A program made the translations under genes and the position numbers. This document shows, one piece after another, positions 26,388-32,882 of a DNA stretch of 64,000 nt. Every line of letters begins with the position of its first letter. Position 1 is the stretch's first letter. The stretch lies in contig CAXHEX010000008.1 in NCBI GenBank assembly GCA_964016105.1, positions 161,388 to 225,387 of the forward strand, given 5' to 3'. The DNA comes from Ketobacter sp964016105. Its GTDB lineage: Bacteria; Pseudomonadota; Gammaproteobacteria; Pseudomonadales; Ketobacteraceae. Under the pieces are notes generated by a model. It worked only from the letters and a program-made list of their open reading frames with translations, searched no databases and was not told the DNA's origin.

Positions 26388-26443
26388 CCTCATTAGTTTT
26401 AACGAGGCCCCATGCCCCAACAGGGAATGAAGTCCCCGTCGGG
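26388..26443 (-). promoter_or_regulatory. Leader hairpin pair, copy 6 (before cobS)
   Basis: Hairpin 1 pairs CCCGAC with GTTGGG and GGGA with TCCC (26416-26443), preceded by ACCACCC. Hairpin 2 pairs CCTC with GAGG (26388-26407), the second arm being the Shine-Dalgarno. Confidence 0.7.
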
Positions 26444-26554
26444 TGGTGTGTGGATTGTGGTATGGCTGTGTATGTAAGAGTTCAGCTCGCTCTATCATTC
26501 GTACCCAGCATTGGCTACGAGTGAAACTGCTTTCTGATGCACTCCATATAAGCG

Positions 26555-28483
26555 ATCGAGTAGGAGGGGGAGTTACCTCCCCCGTCCTCTCACACCACCG
26601 GGCATACGGTTCCGTACCACGGCGGTTCACGGCCGGCCCTGAAGCCGAACCATCGTATCCAGCAAGCTTACCAGAGACAGACCATTAAACATCCGCTTGG
26701 GCAGCGCCGCGTTCATATGAGACGCGCCGCTGTTCCACCACGGACCACGACCATTCGTTGCACTCATCCAGGCCCTCTGCTCCGTCAGACCCCGCCGCAT
26801 CAGGTTGCGCGCCCGTGTATAGGGCCTCTTCCATTGTCGCCAAAGGATTAACCGGAGGCGTCGTCGTATCCAGCCATCCAGTGCTTCAACCGGTCGTTTC
26901 GAGGCCGTCAGGCGATAGTAGTTCGCCCAGCCCCGTAGTACCGGGTTCAGCTTCTGGAGGGTCGCCGATAGCGACTGCCCGCGCGATCGCCTGAGTAGCG
27001 GACGCAGTTTAGCCATAAAAGCCTTCAGACTCTTCGGTGCGATCCTCAACCTAACCTGTCCTTTATGCCAGCTTACGCTGTATCCCAGAAAGCTCCGGCG
27101 CCAAGGGCGATCCACAGCACTCTTGTCTGTGTTCACTTTCAGGCGCAGGTCTCTTTCCAGGAAGTGGGTAATACTGGCCATGACCCGGCGGCCGGCTCGT
27201 TCGCTGCGAACGTAGATATTGCAGTCGTCCGCATAGCGGCAGAACCGGTGACCCCGGCGCTCCAGCTCCCGATCCAGTTCGGTCAGGAGTACGTTGGAGA
27301 GCAGGGGTGAGAGAGGGCCACCTTGCGGCGTGCCTTCCCGTCTCGGGCTGACCAGCCCACCGTCGAGCATACCGGCTCGCAGGTAGCGTCGGATCAGGGT
27401 GAGTATCCGTCGGTCGGTGATGCGACGGGCCAGCAGGCTCATCAGCACATCGTGATTGACCCGGTCAAAGAACTGGGCTAGATCCAGATCGACCACCCAG
27501 CGGTGGCCGTCGTTGATATGCTGCTGCATCATCTTGACCGCCTGATGGGCGCTTCGACCGGGACGGAACCCGTAGCTGTGGTCCGAGAAGGTCGGTTCCA
27601 GTATCGGGCTCAACACTTGGTGAAGGGCTTGCTGGATCAGGCGATCCTGTACCGTGGGGATACCCAGTATCCGTTCGCCGCCTTGCGGCTTGGGGATACT
27701 GACCCGGCGAACCGGCTGAGGATGGTAGTCTCCGGCCAACAATCGCTCACGCAGCGTTGGCCAATGCTGTTGCAGGTGGCTTTTCAGAGCGGTCACCGGC
27801 ATCCGATCGACACCAGCCGCGCCTTTATTGGACACCACCCGCTGATACGCACGCATCAGGTTCGGGCGCTCCAGCACCTGTTCCATCAGCGTATTCGGCT
27901 CCGCGTTCGTCCACGAGTGAGCCCCCGCGCCTGCCTCGACACGGACTTCAGTACCTGCCAGGTTCCGCCCGGCCCCTTCCTGAATGCCCTGACCCATCCG
28001 GATCGCTTCTGTCTTCATAAGCACACTGCGAGAACTTACCGCCTACTAGCGGCCAACCATGTTCGGCCCTTCAGTACGCGGTAACGCACCTACTATGGCC
28101 TCGGCTGAGTTCTGGCTCCCCATCCCCACCTCTCGCGAAGTGAGTAGCACAGCGGCAGAGAACCAGACTTCCCAGGGTAAGACGCGTGACCTTCACACTT
28201 ATGCCCGCCGCATCTACGTCCACACCTCCCGTGCAAGTACTGGGCTTTGACGATAATGGCCGCCTTACCCGGTGTAGCCGCCTCTTATGCGATTCCTGTT
28301 CGTCGGGCCAGTGTTTTGCCTGCGGCTTCCTTCAGATCCCACCTCGCGGTGGACACCCTTGCCGTCCGGCTAGTGGTTCCCCTTGCCGGGCCCACAGGGG
28401 ACTTGCACCCCCAAGTCATCCAGCCAGCACCACCTGTACCGGAACAGCGCCCGTCAAGGCGCTACGCGCCATGCCTGGCGCAC
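26555..28483 (-). mobile_element. Complete group II intron
   Basis: The minus strand reads from a GTGCGCC 5' end at 28483 to a CTCGAT 3' end at 26555, about 1.93 kb. Domain V/VI is visible just after the RT stop (about 26556-26625): GTACGG, GAACCG-type bulge, CCGGTGG, and a GGGGGAG hairpin ending in CTACTCGAT. Domain I features such as GTGCAAGTCCCC lie at about 28395-28410. It is inserted 9 bp past the exo terminator stem, splitting the recombination operon between exo and cobS. The exact ends are inferred from consensus. Confidence 0.85.
26627..28024 (-). CDS. ltrA: Group II intron reverse transcriptase/maturase
   Basis: The 465-residue protein has all RT blocks: GAAGVDRM, VRRVSIPKP, GIPTVQDRLIQQAL, SYGFRPGRSAHQA, VVDLDLAQFFD, GTPQGGPLSPLL, the catalytic FCRYADDCNIYV and KSFLGYS-like block 7 (RRSFLGYS), then a maturase X domain (LNPVLRGWANYYR). 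It stops soon after with no HNH endonuclease, as in introns that enter single-stranded or replication-associated targets, including class C. It is needed for splicing and mobility. The frame looks intact. Confidence 0.92.
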   Translation of the reverse strand: MLMKTEAIRMGQGIQEGAGRNLAGTEVRVEAGAGAHSWTNAEPNTLMEQVLERPNLMRAYQRVVSNKGAAGVDRMPVTALKSHLQQHWPTLRERLLAGDYHPQPVRRVSIPKPQGGERILGIPTVQDRLIQQALHQVLSPILEPTFSDHSYGFRPGRSAHQAVKMMQQHINDGHRWVVDLDLAQFFDRVNHDVLMSLLARRITDRRILTLIRRYLRAGMLDGGLVSPRREGTPQGGPLSPLLSNVLLTELDRELERRGHRFCRYADDCNIYVRSERAGRRVMASITHFLERDLRLKVNTDKSAVDRPWRRSFLGYSVSWHKGQVRLRIAPKSLKAFMAKLRPLLRRSRGQSLSATLQKLNPVLRGWANYYRLTASKRPVEALDGWIRRRLRLILWRQWKRPYTRARNLMRRGLTEQRAWMSATNGRGPWWNSGASHMNAALPKRMFNGLSLVSLLDTMVRLQGRP

Positions 28484-28510
28484 CATGAGAAAGGAGCCGA
28501 AATCGGCTCC
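28484..28510 (-). terminator. Rho-independent terminator after exo, adjacent to the intron insertion site
   Basis: On the minus strand GGAGCCGA and TCGGCTCC form a perfect 8 bp stem (28493-28510), followed by TTTCTCATG and then the intron 5' end. The stem begins 9 bp past the exo stop. The T-run is short, so termination may be partial, which would let cobS and later genes be transcribed from upstream. Confidence 0.7.
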
Positions 28511-28519
28511 AAGTGAACG

Positions 28520-29536
28520 TTAAAAGTAAAATGAGCTCGGCGAGTCACCTGGCAGAACCAAGTTCTCTTGCTCAAGGCTGATTTTGATTGGTGTTTCAAC
28601 GGGCTGCTCTGGCTTATTGGTGCTGATACGCAACCGCTCTTGTGGCGCTTTTCGGTAAGCGGCTAAAACCTGTTCGTCCAGTTCGCCTAATTTATCGGTG
28701 GCCAATTGCTTATAGTCCACCGTACCCGCCATCATGTAGCGGCTGAGTTTGACCCCAGCGTAGTCGGCATGAGCGTAGTTACCCATCATAGCGACCAATT
28801 TCGACTGAGCTTCTCGCATTTCCTCTTTCAAAGATTTAATGTGATTTTCCAGTCGAACCACTTCGGCATGTGCTGAGCAATACTGCCGAGACAGTGATGT
28901 CCAACGGTACTGGGCTTCACCCTTAGGAACAAAACAATCTTGCTCAGGGCATTTTGACGGTTCCTTTTTGGTCTGTACTAACTCCCAAAACTGAAGCGCT
29001 GTTTCTTGCAATTCAGTTAAGAACGCCGCGTCTCGTTGTATTTCAAACTCAATCAGTTGATCCTCAAAATAGAAAACCAACCAACCACGTGTGCTATTGG
29101 CGACCAGTATTTGATGCTGTACCTGCACCCAATACAACTGGTACGCCTCGCTTTGTTCTCTGTGAGCTTGCACATCCTCAAAAACTGACTGGCTAGGACA
29201 TTTCAGTTCAACGGGCTCGCCCGCATCGTTGATGCCATCAAAGCTGGCTCGAAAAATTGCGTTATGATCGGCTTCTGCACATAACGGCAGAAGAAAGTCA
29301 TTATGCGCATTCTCAAATGCTCGCCTTGCTTGAGGCTCCAACCGAATACCGCGAAGCACATTAGGATTATTCGATAGGTCTTCCGGTAATACGAATCCGG
29401 TTTTTTCTGCCCATAATCGCCAAGGTGTTTTGTAGGGTGAACGCCCCATAATAATTGGGGCTTCAGATGCCGTAACACCTGCAATGCGCCACTGGTGCCA
29501 TGCAGGAGTACGTTGTGATAGGTCGATAACCTTCAT
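28520..29536 (-). CDS. exo: Exo, YqaJ-type alkaline exonuclease
   Basis: The 338-residue protein is the lambda-exonuclease-like partner of Bet. Visible motifs are the N-terminal RIAGVTASEAPIIMGRSPYKT and the catalytic EPVELKCPS (E-x-K), with the upstream aspartate in SFDGIND. From the family it degrades one strand of duplex DNA 5' to 3' so Bet can anneal the exposed strand; in SXT/R391 elements this pair promotes ICE-ICE hybrid formation. The C-terminus beyond residue 200 contains a coiled coil. It has its own leader hairpins. Confidence 0.9.
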   Translation of the reverse strand: MKVIDLSQRTPAWHQWRIAGVTASEAPIIMGRSPYKTPWRLWAEKTGFVLPEDLSNNPNVLRGIRLEPQARRAFENAHNDFLLPLCAEADHNAIFRASFDGINDAGEPVELKCPSQSVFEDVQAHREQSEAYQLYWVQVQHQILVANSTRGWLVFYFEDQLIEFEIQRDAAFLTELQETALQFWELVQTKKEPSKCPEQDCFVPKGEAQYRWTSLSRQYCSAHAEVVRLENHIKSLKEEMREAQSKLVAMMGNYAHADYAGVKLSRYMMAGTVDYKQLATDKLGELDEQVLAAYRKAPQERLRISTNKPEQPVETPIKISLEQENLVLPGDSPSSFYF

Positions 29537-29540
29537 ATTG

Positions 29541-29584
29541 CCTCCTTTGAGGGGAGACTCCCCCGAAGGAGAGAACTCCCCTTC
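29541..29584 (-). promoter_or_regulatory. Leader hairpin pair, copy 7 (before exo)
   Basis: Hairpin 1 pairs GAAGGGGAG with CTCCTTC (29565-29584). Hairpin 2 pairs CCTC with GAGG (29541-29552), masking the AAAGGAGG Shine-Dalgarno five bases from the ATG; an alternative GGGGAG/CTCCCC fold is possible in between. Confidence 0.65.
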
Positions 29585-29596
29585 AGGGTTAAGTGG

Positions 29597-29740
29597 TTAC
29601 TTTGCAGCTTGTGCTAACGCTGTTTGGTGCTGAACAACACTTGCTTGAACCGAATCAATTGCCGCTATACCGGCTTGAATCGAACCTACGACAAGGGCAA
29701 CAACCAATACCAAGCGAAAAAGTGAGGCTGATTTAGTCAT
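29597..29740 (-). CDS. 47-residue single-span membrane peptide between bet and exo
   Basis: An ATG at 29740 opens a 47-codon frame ending TAA at 29597. The product starts MTKSASLFRLVLVVALVVG, a basic start and hydrophobic stretch, then a Gln/Ala-rich tail ending LAQAAK. It could be a single-pass inner-membrane peptide or a cleaved secreted one. It is supported as a gene by its own leader hairpin pair with Shine-Dalgarno, in the same arrangement as the neighbouring real genes. Its function is unknown; placement in a DNA recombination operon is unexpected for a membrane peptide. Confidence 0.7.
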   Translation of the reverse strand: MTKSASLFRLVLVVALVVGSIQAGIAAIDSVQASVVQHQTALAQAAK

Positions 29741-29797
29741 GGAAGATCTCCAAAAAAAGACGAGACCTTCCCCCTGACGGGAGAATAATCCCGCCAG
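29741..29797 (-). promoter_or_regulatory. Leader hairpin pair, copy 8 (before the 47-residue gene)
   Basis: Hairpin 1 pairs CTGGCGGGA with TCCCGTCAG (29774-29797). Hairpin 2 is a 10 bp stem GGAAGGTCTC/GAGATCTTCC with one G-U pair (29741-29771); it holds the GGAG Shine-Dalgarno and abuts the ATG. Confidence 0.75.
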
Positions 29798-29821
29798 GGT
29801 TAGTAAAATGAATGCGTGGCG

Positions 29822-30640
29822 CTAAGAAGCTAAAGGCTGTGTGAGCGCTTTGGCTGCCTGTTGCTGTGCATTAAATATTTCTTGTTTCGCAAACGTCAGT
29901 TCAACACCCTGAAAATGTTCATTGGCATATTCCAATGCACTATTCCAAGCGTTTGAAGCTTCCGCCCGCTCGATAAGCTTGTAAACAAGCCCTCGGGTTC
30001 GATCATCAACTTGCTCGGGTGGAATCACCGATGGCTCAACAACATGTGTTGCTTGGCCTTCGATAATTCGCTCCGCTTCGTCTTGATCGAAAATTCCCAC
30101 AAAGCCAAACGCAATGCGAGAACACTGGATCATGGATTTATGTCTTAGCATTCGCTTAGTGTGCGTCTGCCATGGACCATCTACACGATAAGGGCCATTT
30201 TTGCCGTTACCTTCAAAAGGCGGTCGATAGACTTCATCCAGGTATTCAGTGATTTTGACTGGGTGCGAACGGTCGCGCCGATAGATGATGCATTCCATCC
30301 ATTCTGGGCATTCTTTCGCGCCATCCATTGAGACTTTGTTTTCTGAAGTCTTAAACTCCATGCCATCAAACTGGTCGTGTTGATTGATGATGCGAGACCA
30401 TCCATCGACACCTACCACTGGGATAATCCCAGCTTGTTTATCAGGGAACGCAAAAATCTCTTTGGTGAAAGGGTTCAAGCCGTACTGATCTGCAACCACC
30501 AAGAGCGCCATCATCTGCTCATTGGTCGGTGCACTACCGTCACGTTGCTTGAATGCTGTTGCTTTTAGGGTATCGAACAACTTGTTTGGATCGACACTAA
30601 AGCGCTCAGCAAAGCGTTGGATTAGCTTTGGTTTTTCCAT
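29822..30640 (-). CDS. bet: Bet, RecT/lambda-Bet single-strand annealing protein
   Basis: I start at the ATG at 30640 (MEKPKLIQRF, 272 residues), since the in-frame TTG further up lies inside leader hairpin 2. The protein has the Bet/RecT core: KATAFKQRDGSAPTNEQMMALLVVADQYGLNPFTKEIFAFPDK and VGVDGWSRIINQH read as separate conserved blocks (about residues 25-100). It anneals complementary single strands made by Exo. It follows ssb, so annealing, exonuclease and single-strand binding functions are made from one transcript. Confidence 0.92.
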   Translation of the reverse strand: MEKPKLIQRFAERFSVDPNKLFDTLKATAFKQRDGSAPTNEQMMALLVVADQYGLNPFTKEIFAFPDKQAGIIPVVGVDGWSRIINQHDQFDGMEFKTSENKVSMDGAKECPEWMECIIYRRDRSHPVKITEYLDEVYRPPFEGNGKNGPYRVDGPWQTHTKRMLRHKSMIQCSRIAFGFVGIFDQDEAERIIEGQATHVVEPSVIPPEQVDDRTRGLVYKLIERAEASNAWNSALEYANEHFQGVELTFAKQEIFNAQQQAAKALTQPLAS

Positions 30641-30644
30641 TATG

Positions 30645-30694
30645 GACTCCGACAATCAAAGTGGGAGTCTGCCCCTGACGGGAAAGTACTCCCG
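30645..30694 (-). promoter_or_regulatory. Leader hairpin pair, copy 9 (before bet)
   Basis: Hairpin 1 pairs CGGGA with TCCCG (30679-30694). Hairpin 2 pairs GACTCC with GGAGTC (30645-30669); the second arm is the GGAG Shine-Dalgarno four bases from the ATG. Confidence 0.72.
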
Positions 30695-30719
30695 ACTGGG
30701 TTAAAGCGTTTTCGCTCGG

Positions 30720-31139
30720 TTAAAAATCTGGTTCAGGATAAGTTTGTGCCCAATTAGCTTGGGAGCCCGCATCATCCGCCGCTGATGGCTCAGATGCTTT
30801 GTTCACATTATCAAGAAGCAGAAACTCGTCCGCGTCCACTTCGGTCAATCGATGCTTAATGCCATCTTTCTCCCATGAGCGCGTGCGCTGAGGCCCTTGA
30901 ACAAAAAGCTTCGCTCCTTTTTGGATTAAATCTTTTGCTCTTAGCCCTAACTTAAATCCACCACGATCTCGAAAAACGACCCGATGCCATTCCGTATGCT
31001 CTTTGAGCTCATTGGATTGACGGTCGCGCCATTTCTCAGAAGTGGCCAGCGAAATGCTGGTCACTAAATCACCTGATGGATAGGCTCGCGTCTCTGGCTC
31101 AGAGCCAACGTAGCCTATGAGTGTTACTTGGTTTTTCAT
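30720..31139 (-). CDS. ssb: Ssb, single-stranded DNA-binding protein
   Basis: The 139-residue protein has the SSB OB fold: NQVTLIGYVGSEPETRAYP, TSISLATSEKW, EHTEWHRVVFRD and GAKLFVQGPQRTRSW. The acidic tail ends YPEPDF, close to the DxF tip that recruits repair proteins. It protects single strands during transfer and recombination. Only 15 bp separate it from the upstream gene and it lacks a leader hairpin, having a plain GAGGAG Shine-Dalgarno instead. Confidence 0.93.
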   Translation of the reverse strand: MKNQVTLIGYVGSEPETRAYPSGDLVTSISLATSEKWRDRQSNELKEHTEWHRVVFRDRGGFKLGLRAKDLIQKGAKLFVQGPQRTRSWEKDGIKHRLTEVDADEFLLLDNVNKASEPSAADDAGSQANWAQTYPEPDF

Positions 31140-31154
31140 GATGTTCTCCTCGTC

Positions 31155-31481
31155 TTAGTTGAACTCTGTGCACACAGTCGTTTCTGCCCGGCTGGGCAAA
31201 GAAGGCTGACGGCGCAGATAGGTTGGTATTTCGAGTAAAGCCATATCGTACTGATGTGGCTCTTTGTAAAACGCAGATGTCAAACGGGGCATACCAGGAG
31301 CTTTAGGCACTGCCATTGGACGACGTTTTGGTGTTGGTGTGAGCAAACGCTTGATTTGAGTAAGGACAAATCGAAACGGGCGCACGCTTTGACGAGCAAC
31401 CAATCGCAAAAGCGACCAGCTCAGTTTTGCAAGCAACATAATGCCTGCGATTTGGATAATAAATCCGAAGATATATTCCAT
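31155..31481 (-). CDS. Small membrane-anchored conserved ICE protein
   Basis: The 108-residue product has one hydrophobic N-terminal segment (about residues 3-28, IFGFIIQIAGIMLLAKLSW) followed by a strongly basic region (SVRPFRFVLTQIKRLL, PTPKRRPMAVPK) and a short tail. It is probably anchored in the inner membrane with a basic cytoplasmic part. It is the first gene of the minus-strand recombination operon and carries the best-formed leader hairpin pair. Function unknown. Confidence 0.65.
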   Translation of the reverse strand: MEYIFGFIIQIAGIMLLAKLSWSLLRLVARQSVRPFRFVLTQIKRLLTPTPKRRPMAVPKAPGMPRLTSAFYKEPHQYDMALLEIPTYLRRQPSLPSRAETTVCTEFN

Positions 31482-31482
31482 T

Positions 31483-31545
31483 GGTGACTCCTTAATTTAG
31501 TTTTGAAGGAGTCACCCCCAACTGGGGAAAACTCCCCCAGTTGGG
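31483..31545 (-). promoter_or_regulatory. Leader hairpin pair, copy 10 (best-formed copy)
   Basis: Both stems are perfect: hairpin 1 has 11 bp arms CCCAACTGGGG/CCCCAGTTGGG (31517-31545) and hairpin 2 has 11 bp arms GGTGACTCCTT/AAGGAGTCACC (31483-31516). The second arm contains the whole AAGGAG Shine-Dalgarno and ends one base from the ATG, so the closed form should block ribosome binding. ACCACCC precedes hairpin 1. Confidence 0.82.
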
Positions 31546-31549
31546 TGGT

Positions 31550-31848
31550 GAAAAGGCGAACCGCAAGGAACGCATGGTTGAGCATGTAAAAACATGCAGG
31601 CTATTTGTTTAAGGAGGCTAGCTACCTCTTAGTACCACTGAGAAAACTCAGCGGCGGGCTTCCTTTGAGCTCATGCTCTCAGGCGCAGATATCACTGAAA
31701 CAGATCAGCAATATTTGATAGTCAGTGTAACCGTCTTATCCAGACAGGATAGTTAGAAAGATGCTCAATTCTTCCACCTAGCTGAAAGGCCATTACCTCA
31801 CAGAGGATTAGTCTAGGGACTGATTATTGTCATATCAGGAGCAAACTT
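31550..31848. promoter_or_regulatory. Divergent control region with several stem-loops; possible structured RNA
   Basis: About 300 bp without a protein gene separate the leftward recombination operon from the rightward s063-like gene. It holds a hairpin GCATGT/ACATGC (31582-31597), GAGG/CCTC (31614-31628), CTGAG/CTCAG with AAAA loop (31638-31651) and GAGC/GCTC (31667-31678) in quick succession. Promoters for both directions must lie here, and SetCD activation is plausible. Whether the stem-loops form a distinct RNA or a 5' leader cannot be decided by eye. Confidence 0.45.
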
Positions 31849-32451
31849 ATGGCCCAAGCAAAACCCAATTACTCAAAACCCATCTTTGAACAATCATTCA
31901 CAATTAACAGCTTACAGGCGCAACGTGTCGTTGACCGTGTTTTTAGGCGCACGGTCAGTGCGCTTTACGGAATCGATGTCATCCTGCGCATCATTGGCGA
32001 TGAGAACGAAATTGATGAAGTGGAACAGATCATTAGCCAGTTGATCGAGGATTGCGCTAAGGCGGTAGACAAAGAACAAGCTCGTTTGGACAAACTGATG
32101 GAGTCCAACGGCATCGATGAAATACCTGACTACACCGACCCGATTACCTTCAACGCAAAAATAAGCTCGCCCCAGGTTGGCCAGTTTGTTGGCTTAGTGC
32201 GCAAACTCGATGCTTTGATGATCTCAATGGACACTCTCTGGTTGTCTAGCGTCCTTAGCAACAAGCAACGTGTTGATGGCAACTACGCATGGCAACAGCG
32301 CATCATCAAACTGGCTCGACGCATTATTGATATCGAAATTCGAGCACGAAAATCAGCCCAAGCTAAGGGTAAAGAAGCAGAAGTTGAGCAAGCGGTGCCG
32401 TCAACCGATGACGATATCACTGAAGAGGAAACAGATACCCCCGCCAACTAG
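31849..32451 (+). CDS. s063-like conserved ICE protein, possible DNA-binding regulator
   Basis: The 200-residue product is helical, with a start EQSFTINSLQAQRVVDRVFRR that could form an RHH-like or helical DNA-binding part, and a C-terminal Lys/Glu-rich tail. The middle segment (FNAKISSPQVGQFVGLVRKLDALM) recalls proteins of the AcaB/PFL_4669 group, but this match is from memory and weak. It is the only backbone gene here on the plus strand and marks one edge of the hotspot. Shine-Dalgarno AGGAG precedes the ATG by six bases. Confidence 0.65.
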   Translation: MAQAKPNYSKPIFEQSFTINSLQAQRVVDRVFRRTVSALYGIDVILRIIGDENEIDEVEQIISQLIEDCAKAVDKEQARLDKLMESNGIDEIPDYTDPITFNAKISSPQVGQFVGLVRKLDALMISMDTLWLSSVLSNKQRVDGNYAWQQRIIKLARRIIDIEIRARKSAQAKGKEAEVEQAVPSTDDDITEEETDTPAN

Positions 32452-32472
32452 CCAACTAGGCTCCCATCAACC

Positions 32473-32491
32473 AGCCCCTCTCGAAGGGGCT
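32473..32491 (+). terminator. Hairpin downstream of the s063-like gene
   Basis: AGCCCC and GGGGCT arms enclose a short CTCGA-type loop about 22 bp past the stop codon. The following sequence TCTATATC is only moderately T-rich, so termination strength is uncertain. Confidence 0.55.
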
Positions 32492-32535
32492 CTATATCGC
32501 TATCCATGCTATCCGTAATGAGTTCAATAAACAGT

Positions 32536-32567
32536 ATACAATGTACGTATAATGCAGTACATTGTAT
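32536..32567. promoter_or_regulatory. Perfect inverted repeat around a TATAAT box, candidate operator
   Basis: ATACAATGTAC (32536-32546) and GTACATTGTAT (32557-32567) are perfect 11 bp inverted arms. The 10 bp spacer contains TATAAT (32548-32553), a consensus -10. It lies 26 bp upstream of the small RHH-like gene, so a dimeric regulator bound here would cover the promoter. Confidence 0.75.
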
Positions 32568-32592
32568 TGCTTATTTATCATGGAGAAGCATA

Positions 32593-32772
32593 GTGTCGCG
32601 TTCAAAAGAAGAGACTTTGTCAATACGAACATCTAAAGAAATCAAGCTGTTGCTAAAAGCAGCAGCGGAAAAAGAACATCGCTCTCAAGCATCTATGATA
32701 GAAATACTAATTTTGGATTATGCAAAATCGAATGGGCTAAGCCCCATCATAGCCTCAGATAATACTAAGTAG
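32593..32772 (+). CDS. Small RHH-like (CopG/Arc-type) regulator
   Basis: The GTG at 32593 with GGAG eight bases upstream starts a 59-residue product. The segment EETLSIRTSKEIKLLLKAAA followed by RSQASMIEILILDYAK has the beta strand plus two helices pattern of ribbon-helix-helix repressors. It is the first gene of the defence-like cargo and sits right behind a perfect palindromic operator candidate. It likely controls its own expression; whether it also controls ietA-ietS, 110 bp further on, is inference. Confidence 0.7.
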   Translation: MSRSKEETLSIRTSKEIKLLLKAAAEKEHRSQASMIEILILDYAKSNGLSPIIASDNTK

Positions 32773-32882
32773 TTACGTCTGATTATTTTAAATCGTTATT
32801 AATATGATGAAATAATTAGTATTTAATACGACAAAAGACTGAGTAATTCGATTATAAATGATCAGTGCAAAGGGGAATAATA

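Noticed and set aside
25422..26630. cobS read as a 402-residue protein
   Set aside because: The first 80 codons lie in intron domain V/VI and the leader; the ATG at 26381 with its leader hairpins is the sensible start.
20385..31545. Leader hairpins as plain Rho-independent terminators
   Set aside because: Most lack a T-run after the stem, lie directly at start codons rather than after stops, and pair with the Shine-Dalgarno.
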